64,000 nucleotides of DNA. Origin: Peribacillus saganii. Lineage in GTDB: Bacteria > Bacillota > Bacilli > Bacillales > DSM-1321. Location: positions 1 to 64,000 of the forward strand of contig NZ_QVTE01000010.1 of assembly GCF_003429095.1 (NCBI RefSeq), in the 5' to 3' direction. Below are positions 1-15,089 of this stretch, in pieces; position 1 is the first letter of the stretch; each line of letters starts with the position of its first letter. The translations under genes and the position numbers were made by a program. The notes under the pieces are model-generated. The model was not told the origin of the DNA. It searched no databases and saw only the letters and a list, made by a program, of their open reading frames with translations.

Positions 1-205
1 TTTGTTCCTTTGCTTTCATCTTCGCTAGTGCGGCTGCTTTTGCTTTGGCAGCTGCAGCTGCTTTTTTCTTCGCCAGGTCGGCGTCATCACTTTCCTCTGA
101 CGGGGCTTCTGCCTCTCCCTTTGCTTGCATCTTCGCCAGTGCGGCTGCTTTTGCTTTTGCGGCCGCCTCTTTCTTTAGCTGATCGAGATTTTTATCATCG
201 CTCAC
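1..205 (-). CDS. nuoC: NADH-quinone oxidoreductase subunit C (NuoC), N-terminal part only
   Basis: Only the first 68 codons are inside the window; the gene runs off the left edge. It starts with GTG at 203-205, two bases after the nuoB stop, and a ribosome-binding site (AAGGTGAT) lies inside the end of nuoB. The visible part is a low-complexity Ala/Lys/Glu-rich helical extension holding two copies of an AKAKAAALAKM motif; the conserved 30 kDa-subunit domain would lie beyond the edge. In complex I the C subunit belongs to the peripheral arm with NuoB. The identification rests on position after nuoA-nuoB and on knowledge that Bacillus NuoC proteins often begin with such an extension, so it is good but not proven here. 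Confidence 0.75.
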   Translation of the reverse strand, partial: MSDDKNLDQLKKEAAAKAKAAALAKMQAKGEAEAPSEESDDADLAKKKAAAAAKAKAAALAKMKAKEQ

Positions 206-207
206 GG

Positions 208-720
208 TTAAATCACCTTCTTCCCGGTTTTCGCCTCATAGCGAATCTTCTCTTTCAATTTATTTATTCCATAAATTAGTGCGGCCGGGTTAGGCGGACA
301 GCCTGGAATATATACATCAACCGGTACGATTTGGTCCACACCTTTTACAACGGAGTAGGATCTTACATAGGGGCCACCAGCTGTGGCACATGAACCCATG
401 GCGATTACCCATTTTGGCTCAGGCATTTGATCATACAGGCGCTTTACAATCGGTGCCATCTTTTTTGTAACCGTTCCTGATACGATCATAACGTCAGATT
501 GTCTTGGGGAAGTTCTGAAAAATGAACCGAAGCGATCCAGATCGTAGTGGGAGGATCCTACGCCCATCATTTCAATTGCACAGCAGGCAAGCCCAAATGT
601 CATTGGCCAGAGCGAGTTGCTGCGGGCCCATGCTTTAATTTGCTCAAGTGTTGCCATAAACACGTTTCTTTGCAGCTCTTCCATCTCTTCAGGGGTAATG
701 TTATCCATCTTTAATTCCAT
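208..720 (-). CDS. nuoB: NADH-quinone oxidoreductase subunit B (NuoB)
   Basis: The 170-residue protein is the complex I subunit that holds the terminal [4Fe-4S] cluster N2, which passes electrons to the quinone. The cluster ligands are visible as the adjacent Cys pair in [11 protein letters not shown] (about residues 44-45), the Cys in MGSCATAGG and the Cys in PGCPPNP. I place the start at the ATG ending at 720, because AAGAAGGTG lies seven bases upstream; an in-frame ATG at 741 would sit inside nuoA without a ribosome-binding site. The first ten bases overlap the end of nuoA, suggesting translational coupling. It is the second gene of the nuo operon. B. subtilis 168 lacks nuo, so this helps exclude that species. 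Confidence 0.95.
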   Translation of the reverse strand: MELKMDNITPEEMEELQRNVFMATLEQIKAWARSNSLWPMTFGLACCAIEMMGVGSSHYDLDRFGSFFRTSPRQSDVMIVSGTVTKKMAPIVKRLYDQMPEPKWVIAMGSCATAGGPYVRSYSVVKGVDQIVPVDVYIPGCPPNPAALIYGINKLKEKIRYEAKTGKKVI

Positions 721-1085
721 TTTAACACCTTCTTTTTCCATGCATAGATAAGTCCAATAAGAAGCAAGAGAATAAAAATCAGCATTTCAATAAGTGCAAA
801 TATCCCAAGGTTTTCATAGGCAACCGCCCATGGGTAAAGAAAGACTGTTTCTACATCAAATATGACAAACATCAAGGCAAAAATATAGTAGCGGACGTTG
901 AATTGAACTCTTGAATCATGGAAAGGTTCAATCCCGCTTTCATAGGTAGTATACTTGGCATCGGACGGCTTATGAGGCCGAAGTAGCTTACCTATTAGAA
1001 TAGCTACAATTGGCAGCAAAATCCCTAGACATAGAAACACAAAAACTATCAGATAATTATTCTGATACTGATTCAAAAGCTCCAT
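711..1085 (-). CDS. nuoA: NADH-quinone oxidoreductase subunit A (NuoA)
   Basis: This is the small membrane subunit A of complex I (124 residues). Three hydrophobic segments are visible, around residues 12-34, 66-86 and 93-115, and the family's conserved loop between the first two ([24 protein letters not shown] region) is intact. The start is set at the ATG ending at 1085 because AAGGGGG lies six bases before it; the ATG two codons upstream would touch that sequence. It is the first gene of the nuo operon, behind the promoter at 1202-1230, and it overlaps nuoB by ten bases. Confidence 0.95.
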   Translation of the reverse strand: MELLNQYQNNYLIVFVFLCLGILLPIVAILIGKLLRPHKPSDAKYTTYESGIEPFHDSRVQFNVRYYIFALMFVIFDVETVFLYPWAVAYENLGIFALIEMLIFILLLLIGLIYAWKKKVLKWN

Positions 1086-1201
1086 GCCCATCCCCCTTCA
1101 TATGTATAATGTTCGGCTTTACATCAGGCTTTACTTGCTAATGCAATTTACTTCTCATAAATTGTTAGAATCCTCAAACTTTTAAAAATGTAACCGAATT
1201 C

Positions 1202-1230
1202 ATTATATCATTCTTAAAAAAGAGTGTCGA
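1202..1230 (-). promoter_or_regulatory. Predicted sigma-A promoter of the nuo operon
   Basis: Reading the minus strand, TCGACA (1225-1230) is followed after 17 bases by TATAAT (1202-1207), preceded by TG as in an extended -10 element. It lies about 115 bases before nuoA. Nothing else was recognised in the 1092-1522 gap except the atp terminator. Confidence 0.75.
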
Positions 1231-1473
1231 TAAAGCGAAGGATTTGTTTTGTAAGAATTTGGTCCTCTCTAAATATATGCCAGCCTAAGCCTTTTTATCA
1301 CGAATAGTATGGCTAGTATTAGCCCTGAACCTGTTCAGAGAGGCAACTTTTTAGCAACGGGGCAACATACCTGCCTTTTAAGACCAAAATCCCCTACTAT
1401 TTTAAGATCAAATCATGTCTCAGTCTGTAACAAATGTCATAGTTTAGACAAGAACAGGTGGTTCTTCCCGGAA

Positions 1474-1518
1474 CAAAAAAAGCACTATCCAACCCTCTTT
1501 TGAAGGGTGAATAGTGCT
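1474..1518 (-). terminator. Rho-independent terminator of the atp operon
   Basis: The arms AGCACTAT (1481-1488) and ATAGTGCT (1511-1518), extended by an inner CCCT/AGGG pairing, are followed on the minus strand by a run of T (1474-1480). It lies just downstream of atpC and separates the atp from the nuo operon. Confidence 0.9.
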
Positions 1519-1522
1519 ATTT

Positions 1523-1927
<405 letters not shown>

Positions 1928-1951
1928 CTAATACCCTCCTTGGTCCCTTAA

Positions 1952-3370
<1,419 letters not shown>

Positions 3371-3502
3371 TTATGACACTATCCATTCAAATAGATACCG
3401 GAGGCCACAGGACATAGAAAGCATGCTTTCCATTGATTGGATCAAGACGTTTTAACGATTTTGATAAAACTTCTGTCCATCCTGCTGGCTCCGGTTTTTC
3501 TT

Positions 3503-4360
<858 letters not shown>

Positions 4361-4395
4361 TCATTCTCACCACCCTTTTACAATTTATAGACCAA

Positions 4396-7022
<2,627 letters not shown>

Positions 7023-7110
7023 CTATAGTGTTCGGAATTTTCAAATAGATATATTTGAAAAGAGATTTCTAGGTTAAAATACCTGTGTTTAAGGATAAAA
7101 GACATAAAGG

Positions 7111-7146
7111 AATGGCGAAGGTTCTTATCGAATGATCTTCGCCATT
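7111..7146 (-). other. Intercistronic stem-loop between atpE and atpF
   Basis: Perfect ten-base arms AATGGCGAAG (7111-7120) and CTTCGCCATT (7137-7146) surround a 16-base loop just after atpE. No T run follows on the minus strand, so it is not a good terminator. It could stabilise the upstream mRNA segment or lower readthrough; that is inference. Confidence 0.7.
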
Positions 7147-7162
7147 ATTTCAATGCTGCTGC

Positions 7163-7429
<267 letters not shown>

Positions 7430-7465
7430 TTAGCTTGGTGTTCAATAATTGAACAAAGTTTATAA

Positions 7466-8206
<741 letters not shown>

Positions 8207-8218
8207 TCACCTCTCTTT

Positions 8219-8590
8219 TTACTTTTGACGTAAATTTTGGATAAAATAATCTATCATAATGACAAAATAGGATGTCATTAATCCAACTACCACACTAATC
8301 ATGTGAAATTTATCCGGGTACCTTAAGGCAATGACTGCAGCCAGGGCTCCCATAGATAATCTCGTAAGCATTCCCAGAGATTTCACTTTCTTCCCTGCAG
8401 CAACCGCTTCGGAAAACTTCCTGTTTTTCTGGACCATTGACCAAAAATTAAACAGACTAATAGCCGTTCCCAGCACCAGCCCCAGGAAAACGGTCTTATA
8501 CGGAGTAATTCCAGCACATAGCAGATAAATAGACAACAGTAACAATATGTACTTCCGTTGCCTGATAAACATTGCTTCTAAATCTGGCAT
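8219..8590 (-). CDS. atpI: ATP synthase subunit I (AtpI)
   Basis: This 123-residue protein has four predicted membrane segments (around residues 12-30, 33-52, 70-90 and 93-113) and matches Firmicute AtpI in size and position. AtpI is thought to help c-ring assembly or Mg/Ca handling; its exact role is not settled. It lies eight bases after atpZ and 18 before atpB. The assignment rests mainly on operon position and topology. Confidence 0.88.
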   Translation of the reverse strand: MPDLEAMFIRQRKYILLLLSIYLLCAGITPYKTVFLGLVLGTAISLFNFWSMVQKNRKFSEAVAAGKKVKSLGMLTRLSMGALAAVIALRYPDKFHMISVVVGLMTSYFVIMIDYFIQNLRQK

Positions 8591-8598
8591 TATAGTAA

Positions 8599-8820
8599 TT
8601 AATCTCCTGAGAAATATTGTCGGACAGTGCGCAGCATGGCAAAGGTGCCAGCAGCAAGTCCCAAAAGAAGTCCTATCACCAGTAAGAACGGAGCAGAACC
8701 CAGCTTACTGTCGACCCATCTTCCAGCAAACAGACCTACTAAAGTGCATCCGACCAATTGGGATAGAATTGCAGATGTTAATGCCATTGCCCTGAATAAA
8801 TGACGATCTTTTTTACGCAT
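8599..8820 (-). CDS. atpZ: AtpZ/AtpI-family protein
   Basis: This 73-residue protein has two membrane helices (about residues 12-32 and 42-63) with the glycine-rich GLFAGRWVDSKLGSAP turn typical of the AtpZ family, which sits at the head of many F-ATPase operons. I use the ATG ending at 8820 with GAGGATG upstream. The frame stays open to 8940, but that extension has no family resemblance and lies over the promoter. It is the first gene of the atp operon. Confidence 0.87.
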   Translation of the reverse strand: MRKKDRHLFRAMALTSAILSQLVGCTLVGLFAGRWVDSKLGSAPFLLVIGLLLGLAAGTFAMLRTVRQYFSGD

Positions 8821-8935
8821 GGCAGCATCCTCGCGGGTAATTGTGAAGGTGAAAAAAACAATATTTGCATTGTGCACAAGTGGGAATAAAATTGCACAGC
8901 AGTATCTGAAAACCCTGTCATCCATGCCCTTTGTA

Positions 8936-8964
8936 AGCATACAATAGGCACCTTACATTGTCAA
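8936..8964 (-). promoter_or_regulatory. Predicted sigma-A promoter of the atp operon
   Basis: On the minus strand a consensus TTGACA (8959-8964) is followed after 17 bases by TATGCT (8936-8941). Transcription would start near 8929, about 110 bases before atpZ. Confidence 0.75.
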
Positions 8965-9066
8965 TTGCTCGATAGTGAAAATTGTCACAGGTTCGTAATA
9001 ATTAACGAATTGTTCACATTTTGTGTAAAAAATTCAAAAACCACAAATTCCCACTTGAAAAATGCT

Positions 9067-11292
9067 TTATTCTTCTATCTGAATGATTTGGTTAATTCTG
9101 TTTTCTTTTCCAGCTTTTCTGGCAAAAACTACAGCCCTGTATACACCCGCTGGCGGCAAATCCTTTTTGAAAAGCTCTCTCTTAATTTGGCCTCTTGGGA
9201 CATCGTAAGCCCAGTCCAGGTAACCGACAAAACGCAGGCTATCATAATCATAGAGCGCAATACCAAATTGTTCGGCTCCGCCAGGCAAATACACTTCATA
9301 TTTGTAGTTGTACGGGGAATCCGCTGCAGCAAAGTCAAAGCCCATCACTCGCGGGTATTTAGGTTCCTCCATAACGTATAGAAAAGGCAGCTGGATTTTT
9401 TGTGTCCCTGCTAACAGAGTTACATATCCATCCGCAATCTTTTGTTTTGCTTTACAGGAATCTACTGCCACGCCAATGAAGACCTCTTTTTTTTCATCTG
9501 GTTTTAATATAAAGTCACGGGGCATTCTCCAGTTGACACCGTTTCTTCTTGCCGGGTAAACAAATGAATAGCGGATGGCTGCACTTCCATTATTCTCAAC
9601 AAGTATCTTTACGCGGTGCTCAACATATCCTGCTTTTGCTTTAAACATACCGAATGACAATGAAGCAGGAATTACAAGCGTAGCCGCCTTTACTGCATGT
9701 GCTATATCCACCCTCCCTGCTCCTTGTTCAAATACATGGTATAGCTGTCCATTCTCTTTTTTTAAAGCCAATGCTGTTGTCATAAGGGCGGACTTAATTT
9801 GCTCCGGCCCCCAATCTGGATGCGCCTGTTTTAATAAAGCACAGGCTCCCGCAATATGGGGGGCTGCCATGCTGGTACCGGCCATTGTTACATATCCCGA
9901 GGGCACTGTGCTTTCAATTGAAACTCCCGGCGCAAGAAGGTCCGGCTTGATAGCCCAATTCACCGTAACAGGTCCCCTTGAGCTAAAATCAGCGAGCTGA
10001 TCCTTTTCAACTTTATAAAAAAACGATCCTGTTGCCGAACCTGTTTCCTTCATTATTTTTATCAGCCGAACACCATCTTCCTTGGAAATACTTACAGCGG
10101 GTATCCCGTGCGGCTTTAGCAGGCCGCCTGTAAATGGACCATTAACATTATTATAAATGAGAATTCCTGCTGCACCCGCTTTTTCGGCATTTTCAATTTT
10201 TTCAGCAAATGTCAGTTTTCCGCGTTTGATGATTGCTATTTTGTTTCTCACCTGTTTTAGTTCATCACTTTCCCCAATACCTCCAAATGCGAGTTCCTGG
10301 GAGTTATGAAAGTTCCACGCTTTGCTTCCCTGAAATTCAGTAAGTCTTATCTTTATCTTTCTTGCCCCGAGTCCAGCTTTAAGATAGGGCACATCCATAG
10401 GAGGGGTTGATGCTCCTACTGTAATAGATCTGCCGGCTGTACCCGGGGTTCCCACAGTCCATACGCCGGGTCCGGAATTACCGCTTGAAGTGACGGCAGT
10501 AATTCCGCTTTCCACTGCTTTATCCAAAGCCAGTGAAATCGGAAGGTCCGGCCCGTTTACGTTATTGCCAAGTGACAGGTTCAGTACATCGACTGAATCC
10601 TTAATCGCCTGGTCAATAGCTGCAATGACTTGTTCAGTATTCCCTACACCTCCGGGACCGAGGGCCCTGTATGCAATAATCTCTGCTTCCGGTGCAACTC
10701 CCTGGATTTTTCCATTTGCAGCAATGATTCCAGCAACATGAGTTCCGTGCGAAGTGGCTATCCCCTCTTTCCCTTCGGATTCCATCGGGTCTTCATCACC
10801 GTCTACTAAATCTGCGCCCCCCTTGTAGGATCTTCGTAAATCAGGGTGGTTATAATCTATTCCCGTATCAATGATCCCTACCTTTACACCCTTTCCTGTA
10901 AGGCGATGATGGGATTTATCAAAAACACCTCTTGCTTCCCTGCCTCCGATAAACGGGACGCTTTTATCCACAGTTACTTTATATTCCGCAGCTTCGGAAA
11001 CTTCTTTGACTAAAGGGTTCGTTTTTAAGCGTTTCAGATCTTGTCGTTTACCAAGAACCGAAAACCCATTTAATGCATATCTAAAGATTTTTCGTAATTT
11101 AATGGAAGAGTAAGAGGATAAAAGCTTTTCTATCTGCGGCTCCGTCCTTGGAGCAGCCAGCATGACAACGGCAATGACCTGTTCATTCTGGGATCTCTGC
11201 GGCAGCGGGGGAAGGCGATCAATGGCTGAGGATGTGGAAGAACCTGCAATTAGCATAAAAATTAAAATAAAACTTACCGTTCTGATAGTCAT
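9067..11292 (-). CDS. Secreted subtilisin-family serine protease, Vpr-like
   Basis: The 741-residue precursor has an N-terminal signal peptide (MTIRTVSFILIFMLIAGSS, cut near the Ala-rich end), an inhibitor I9-like propeptide (about residues 40-110) and a peptidase S8 domain. The catalytic triad is visible: Asp in GIIDTGIDYNHPDL, His in SHGTHVAGIIA and Ser in GTSMAAPHIAGA. A PA-type insertion (GAAGILIYNNVNGPF) lies between His and Ser, as in the minor extracellular protease Vpr. The C-terminal 200 residues form beta-rich extra domains. AAGGAGGAG, six bases before the ATG at 11292, decides the start; the frame extends upstream to 11451 without support. It appears to be a single-gene unit between atp and wecB. 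Confidence 0.9.
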   Translation of the reverse strand: MTIRTVSFILIFMLIAGSSTSSAIDRLPPLPQRSQNEQVIAVVMLAAPRTEPQIEKLLSSYSSIKLRKIFRYALNGFSVLGKRQDLKRLKTNPLVKEVSEAAEYKVTVDKSVPFIGGREARGVFDKSHHRLTGKGVKVGIIDTGIDYNHPDLRRSYKGGADLVDGDEDPMESEGKEGIATSHGTHVAGIIAANGKIQGVAPEAEIIAYRALGPGGVGNTEQVIAAIDQAIKDSVDVLNLSLGNNVNGPDLPISLALDKAVESGITAVTSSGNSGPGVWTVGTPGTAGRSITVGASTPPMDVPYLKAGLGARKIKIRLTEFQGSKAWNFHNSQELAFGGIGESDELKQVRNKIAIIKRGKLTFAEKIENAEKAGAAGILIYNNVNGPFTGGLLKPHGIPAVSISKEDGVRLIKIMKETGSATGSFFYKVEKDQLADFSSRGPVTVNWAIKPDLLAPGVSIESTVPSGYVTMAGTSMAAPHIAGACALLKQAHPDWGPEQIKSALMTTALALKKENGQLYHVFEQGAGRVDIAHAVKAATLVIPASLSFGMFKAKAGYVEHRVKILVENNGSAAIRYSFVYPARRNGVNWRMPRDFILKPDEKKEVFIGVAVDSCKAKQKIADGYVTLLAGTQKIQLPFLYVMEEPKYPRVMGFDFAAADSPYNYKYEVYLPGGAEQFGIALYDYDSLRFVGYLDWAYDVPRGQIKRELFKKDLPPAGVYRAVVFARKAGKENRINQIIQIEE

Positions 11293-11426
11293 AGCTACTC
11301 CTCCTTTTGAATAGCGTTTCACCGGAGGAATGGACATATGCAGCAAGAGTGCTTTTATTCCCCGACAAGTTACTATTGGCGCAGCGTGATGAAAGCATAT
11401 TCCCTTGCTTATTTTCTCAAGACATG

Positions 11427-11459
11427 CAAAAAACCCTGTCAGTTTTCGCAACAGGGTTT
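11427..11459 (-). terminator. Terminator downstream of wecB
   Basis: AAACCCTGT (11431-11439) pairs with ACAGGGTTT (11451-11459), and a T run follows on the minus strand. It ends the upp-wecB transcription unit before the protease gene. Confidence 0.9.
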
Positions 11460-11478
11460 TCCGGTTTATTGAATAGAT

Positions 11479-12633
11479 TTATTGATCTAATGGATTATAT
11501 GGTTCGGGACGGCTATCTAATTGGTTGAAGTAGTATTTGATCGCTTCAGCTATTCGGATAGACGCTTTTCCATCACCATACGGGTTTCCGGCCTTTGCCA
11601 TTTTCGCATGGGCTGCTTCATCATTTAATAATTCGGAAGCAAGACTGTAAATAGTTTCTTCATCTACACCTGCCAGCTTCAGAGTACCAGCTTCTATTCC
11701 TTCAGGCCGTTCTGTTGTATCCCGCAAGACTAGGACAGGAACGCCAAGCGATGGGGCTTCTTCCTGAACGCCGCCGGAATCTGTCAGAATCAAATGAGCT
11801 CTTGCCGCAAAGTTATGGAAATCAAAGACATCCAGTGGCTCAATCAGCTGAATTCTCGGATCATTTCCAAGCACTTCATCTGCGAGCTCACGTACAACAG
11901 GATTCAGGTGAACTGGATAAATCACCTGAACATCACCGTTTTCTTCCACCAGGCGCTTTACTGCCCTGAACATATTCCGCATAGGTTCACCAAGGTTTTC
12001 CCGGCGATGGGCTGTTAGTAAAACCAGACGGTCATTCCCGAGCTTGTCCAGAACAGGGTGAGTGTAATCCTCATTTACTGTCGTAGACAATGCATCAATT
12101 GCAGTATTGCCGGTAATGAATATGGACTCTTCTTTTTTGTTCTCATTTAACAGGTTGTGAGCCGATTTTGTTGTTGGCGCAAAATGCAGATCCGCCATTA
12201 CGCCAGTCAATTGCCGGTTCATTTCCTCAGGGAACGGAGAATATTTATTCCATGTACGAAGACCTGCTTCCACATGGCCGATTGCTATTTGATTATAAAA
12301 AGCGGCAAGGCTGGCGATAAAGGTAGTTGTGGTGTCACCATGCACAAGGACAATGTCCGGCTTTACTTCCTTCATAACCTTATCAAGCCCCTCCAGCCCT
12401 CTCGTCGTAACATCGATCAGCGTCTGACGGTCCTTCATAATATTCAGGTCATAGTCAGGCTTTATGGAAAAAATATCAAGAACCTGGTCGAGCATCTGCC
12501 TGTGCTGTGCAGTTACTGTAACAATCGACTCAAAAGATTCAGGGTGCTTATTCAATTCAAGCACTAACGGAGCCATTTTAATAGCTTCAGGCCGAGTACC
12601 AAAAATGGTCATAACTTTGATAGGTTTTTTCAT
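11479..12633 (-). CDS. wecB: UDP-N-acetylglucosamine 2-epimerase (non-hydrolysing)
   Basis: The 384-residue enzyme (MnaA in B. subtilis) interconverts UDP-GlcNAc and UDP-ManNAc, supplying ManNAc for teichoic-acid linkage units and other wall glycans. The N-terminus GTRPEAIKMAPLV (residues 12-24), the HVEAGLRTWNKYSPFPEE segment, HRRENLG near residue 215 and DSGGVQEEAP near residue 290 are family hallmarks. It lies 19 bases after upp and probably shares its transcript. Confidence 0.96.
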   Translation of the reverse strand: MKKPIKVMTIFGTRPEAIKMAPLVLELNKHPESFESIVTVTAQHRQMLDQVLDIFSIKPDYDLNIMKDRQTLIDVTTRGLEGLDKVMKEVKPDIVLVHGDTTTTFIASLAAFYNQIAIGHVEAGLRTWNKYSPFPEEMNRQLTGVMADLHFAPTTKSAHNLLNENKKEESIFITGNTAIDALSTTVNEDYTHPVLDKLGNDRLVLLTAHRRENLGEPMRNMFRAVKRLVEENGDVQVIYPVHLNPVVRELADEVLGNDPRIQLIEPLDVFDFHNFAARAHLILTDSGGVQEEAPSLGVPVLVLRDTTERPEGIEAGTLKLAGVDEETIYSLASELLNDEAAHAKMAKAGNPYGDGKASIRIAEAIKYYFNQLDSRPEPYNPLDQ

Positions 12634-12652
12634 AGTTTACTCCTTTTGGGAA

Positions 12653-13282
12653 TTACTTCGTCCCAAATAAACGATCTCCCGCATCACCAAGGCCCGGAAC
12701 GATATAGCCATGGTCGTTTAATTTTTCATCAAGGGCGGCAATGTAAATGTCCACGTCAGGATGCGCTTCCTTCAGTGCGTCCACACCTTCTGGCGCAGCT
12801 ATCAGGCACATAAATTTAATGTTGACTGCACCACGTTTTTTTAATGAATGAATAGCCTCGATTGCGGATCCGCCGGTTGCAAGCATTGGATCCACTACGA
12901 TGAATTCTCTTTCCTCTACATCACTTGGAAGCTTGATATAGTATTCGACAGGCATCAATGTTTCAGGATCACGATATAAGCCGACATGTCCCACCTTTGC
13001 AGCAGGAATCAATTTTAAAATACCATCTACCATACCGATGCCAGCACGTAAAATCGGTACGATTCCAAGCTTTTTGCCTGAGAGTACCTTTGATGTAGCT
13101 TTACTTACAGGTGTATTGATTTCCACTTCCTCCAGCGGCATGTCCCTTGTAATTTCAAAGGCCATCAAGGTTGCGACCTCATCGACCAATTCACGGAATT
13201 CCTTTGTACCCGTACTTGTGTCACGGATGTATGTAAGCTTGTGTTGGATTAAGGGATGATCAAAAACGTATACCTTTCCCAT
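12653..13282 (-). CDS. upp: Uracil phosphoribosyltransferase
   Basis: The 209-residue enzyme makes UMP from uracil and PRPP in pyrimidine salvage. The PRPP-binding loop [12 protein letters not shown] (about residues 128-139) and the C-terminal uracil-binding region [12 protein letters not shown] are visible. AGGAGAGAT precedes the ATG. It sits between glyA and wecB as in B. subtilis. The 286-base gap upstream is filled mostly by a dispersed repeat copy (13374-13520) and the glyA terminator. Confidence 0.97.
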   Translation of the reverse strand: MGKVYVFDHPLIQHKLTYIRDTSTGTKEFRELVDEVATLMAFEITRDMPLEEVEINTPVSKATSKVLSGKKLGIVPILRAGIGMVDGILKLIPAAKVGHVGLYRDPETLMPVEYYIKLPSDVEEREFIVVDPMLATGGSAIEAIHSLKKRGAVNIKFMCLIAAPEGVDALKEAHPDVDIYIAALDEKLNDHGYIVPGLGDAGDRLFGTK

Positions 13283-13373
13283 AAGGATCTCTCCTTTTCA
13301 TATTCGGATATCATCTTACATTTGCACTTCAACTCATTCTACAGAAAAAAACATTTTTCATCAACTGATGCTG

Positions 13374-13520
13374 AAAGCGAAAGCTCCAGATCGTAGGATG
13401 AACGGCTAAAATGCCACATCCTGTGGCGCGTCGGCACTAGCAAGTCGTGTGCGTCGGGGCTTTATTTTCCTATGGAAAAAAAGTTGCTTGGAGCTGTAGC
13501 TAGACATCCGTACTAGTTAA
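13374..13520 (+). repeat. Dispersed intergenic repeat, copy 1 (glyA-upp)
   Basis: The left end AAAGCGAAAGCTCCA and right end TTGGAGCTGTAGCTAGAC match the family seen throughout the window. Here the terminal arms are AGCTCCA/TGGAGCT instead of the usual GCGCCC/GGGCGC, yet they still pair. The core contains CCACATCCTGTGGCG and GTGCGTCGGGGCTTTATTTT. Confidence 0.85.
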
Positions 13521-13524
13521 TACT

Positions 13525-13558
13525 AAAAAAACCTTTCCGAACTATGCCGGAAAGGTTT
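13525..13558 (-). terminator. Terminator downstream of glyA
   Basis: AAACCTTTCC and GGAAAGGTTT form a ten-base-pair stem, followed on the minus strand by a T run (13525-13530). Confidence 0.9.
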
Positions 13559-13568
13559 GTTGAAAGCT

Positions 13569-14813
13569 TTATGACAATGTTGGGTAAAGCTGATATTTAC
13601 CAGAAAGTGCCTCTACGCGTTGTTTAGCTTCTTCTAATTTGGATTCATCTTCATGATTTTTCAGTACCAGTCCGATAATTGCCGCAATTTCATCCATATC
13701 CTCCAGGCCAAAACCGCGTGAAGTAACAGCAGCAGTACCAATTCTGATTCCGCTTGTAACAAACGGGCTTTCCGGATCGAAAGGAATTGTGTTTTTGTTC
13801 ACGGTTATGCCGATATCATCCAGTGCTTTTTCAGCCACTTTTCCAGTAAGGTTAAGTGAACGGACATCAAGTAGCAGCAGGTGATTATCTGTTCCATCAG
13901 AAACAAGCGTAATTCCTTCATTTTTCAAAGCCTGACCAAGACGTTTTGCGTTTTCAATAATATTCTGGGCATACTGCTTGAAATCCTCTTGAAGAGCTTC
14001 GCCAAAAGCAACCGCTTTAGCTGCTATGACATGCATCAGCGGCCCTCCCTGAATTCCTGGGAAAATAGATTTGTCAATCTTCTTTGCAAATTCTTCCTTA
14101 CAAAGAATCATACCACCGCGAGGTCCGCGAAGTGTTTTATGAGTAGTAGTTGTAACAAAATCAGCGTAAGGTACTGGGTTAGGATGAAGCCCTGTTGCAA
14201 CAAGACCCGCGATGTGTGCCATATCGACCATCAAATAGGCTCCAACTTCATCGGCGATTTCCCTAAAACGCTTGAAGTCAATTTCTCTCGGATAAGCGCT
14301 GGCACCGGCCACAATCAGCTTAGGCTTATGCGTACGCGCTTTTTCGAGTACATCCTCATAATTAATCGTATGCTTTTCCTGATCTACACCATATTCAACG
14401 AAATTGTATTGTATACCACTGAAGTTAACGGCACTTCCATGAGTTAAGTGTCCGCCGTGAGAAAGATTCATTCCAAGGACTGTATCTCCCTGTTCCAGAA
14501 TGGTGAAGTAAACCGCCATATTTGCCTGTGCACCTGAGTGAGGCTGGACATTTGCATGCTCTGCACCGAAGATTTCCTTTGCCCGGTCACGCGCCAAATC
14601 TTCCACGATATCTACATATTCACAACCGCCATAATAACGTTTTCCCGGATAACCTTCTGCATACTTGTTCGTCAATACTGAACCTTGCGCTTCCATTACT
14701 GCTTCACTTACGAAGTTTTCAGAAGCAATCAATTCAATCTTGCTTCTTTGACGTCCTAGTTCTTTTTGTATTGCTTTCCATACTTGCTCATCCTGCTTCG
14801 CCAAATGGTTCAT
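13569..14813 (-). CDS. glyA: Serine hydroxymethyltransferase
   Basis: This PLP enzyme (414 residues) converts serine and tetrahydrofolate to glycine and 5,10-methylene-THF, the main source of one-carbon units for purines and thymidylate. The PLP lysine lies in [13 protein letters not shown] (about residue 226), with [12 protein letters not shown] upstream. GAGGGGGA precedes the ATG. A PurBox pair lies about 150 bases upstream, so purine control by PurR is likely, as known for glyA in B. subtilis. Confidence 0.98.
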   Translation of the reverse strand: MNHLAKQDEQVWKAIQKELGRQRSKIELIASENFVSEAVMEAQGSVLTNKYAEGYPGKRYYGGCEYVDIVEDLARDRAKEIFGAEHANVQPHSGAQANMAVYFTILEQGDTVLGMNLSHGGHLTHGSAVNFSGIQYNFVEYGVDQEKHTINYEDVLEKARTHKPKLIVAGASAYPREIDFKRFREIADEVGAYLMVDMAHIAGLVATGLHPNPVPYADFVTTTTHKTLRGPRGGMILCKEEFAKKIDKSIFPGIQGGPLMHVIAAKAVAFGEALQEDFKQYAQNIIENAKRLGQALKNEGITLVSDGTDNHLLLLDVRSLNLTGKVAEKALDDIGITVNKNTIPFDPESPFVTSGIRIGTAAVTSRGFGLEDMDEIAAIIGLVLKNHEDESKLEEAKQRVEALSGKYQLYPTLS

Positions 14814-14964
14814 TGGAATCCCCCTCAGATAAAATAGTACATTTGGTTTTTCTTTTAAGTTCGTTCAAAGAAAAAGCCTTTGCAAAAAGCGGTATTTTTT
14901 CGAAAATTCTACTCTATATTATCATGTTCAAAATCGATATGGTAGTAGCTGAACGGATTTTTTT

Positions 14965-15001
14965 ACGAACATTTATTATTATCTATTTGAAAAATATTCG
15001 G
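14965..15001 (-). promoter_or_regulatory. Probable PurR operator (PurBox pair) upstream of glyA
   Basis: The plus strand has ACGAACATT (14965-14973) and, inverted, AATATTCGG (14993-15001). The CGAA and TTCG cores are 27 bases apart, which matches the 16-17 base spacing between the two 14-base PurBoxes known in B. subtilis. Confidence 0.65.
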
Positions 15002-15031
15002 TTTCCAAACCCTTTAACAATGTTCAGACAC

Positions 15032-15064
15032 AAAAAAACCCTGCTTTTTTGAGAATGGCAGGAT
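15032..15064 (-). terminator. Terminator downstream of ywlG
   Basis: The stem ACCCTGC/GCAGGAT with a 13-base loop is followed on the minus strand by a T run (15032-15037). It separates the ywlG/rpiB unit from glyA. Confidence 0.85.
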
Positions 15065-15089
15065 TTTCTCATATTATATACAACAACGA

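Noticed and set aside
1309-1503. 64-residue plus-strand open frame between nuoA and atpC
   Set aside because: No ribosome-binding site, unlikely composition, and its end lies within the atp terminator.
8990-9040. Rex-type redox operator before the atp promoter
   Set aside because: The inverted TTCACATTTTGTG text has wrong spacing and too many mismatches to the Rex consensus.
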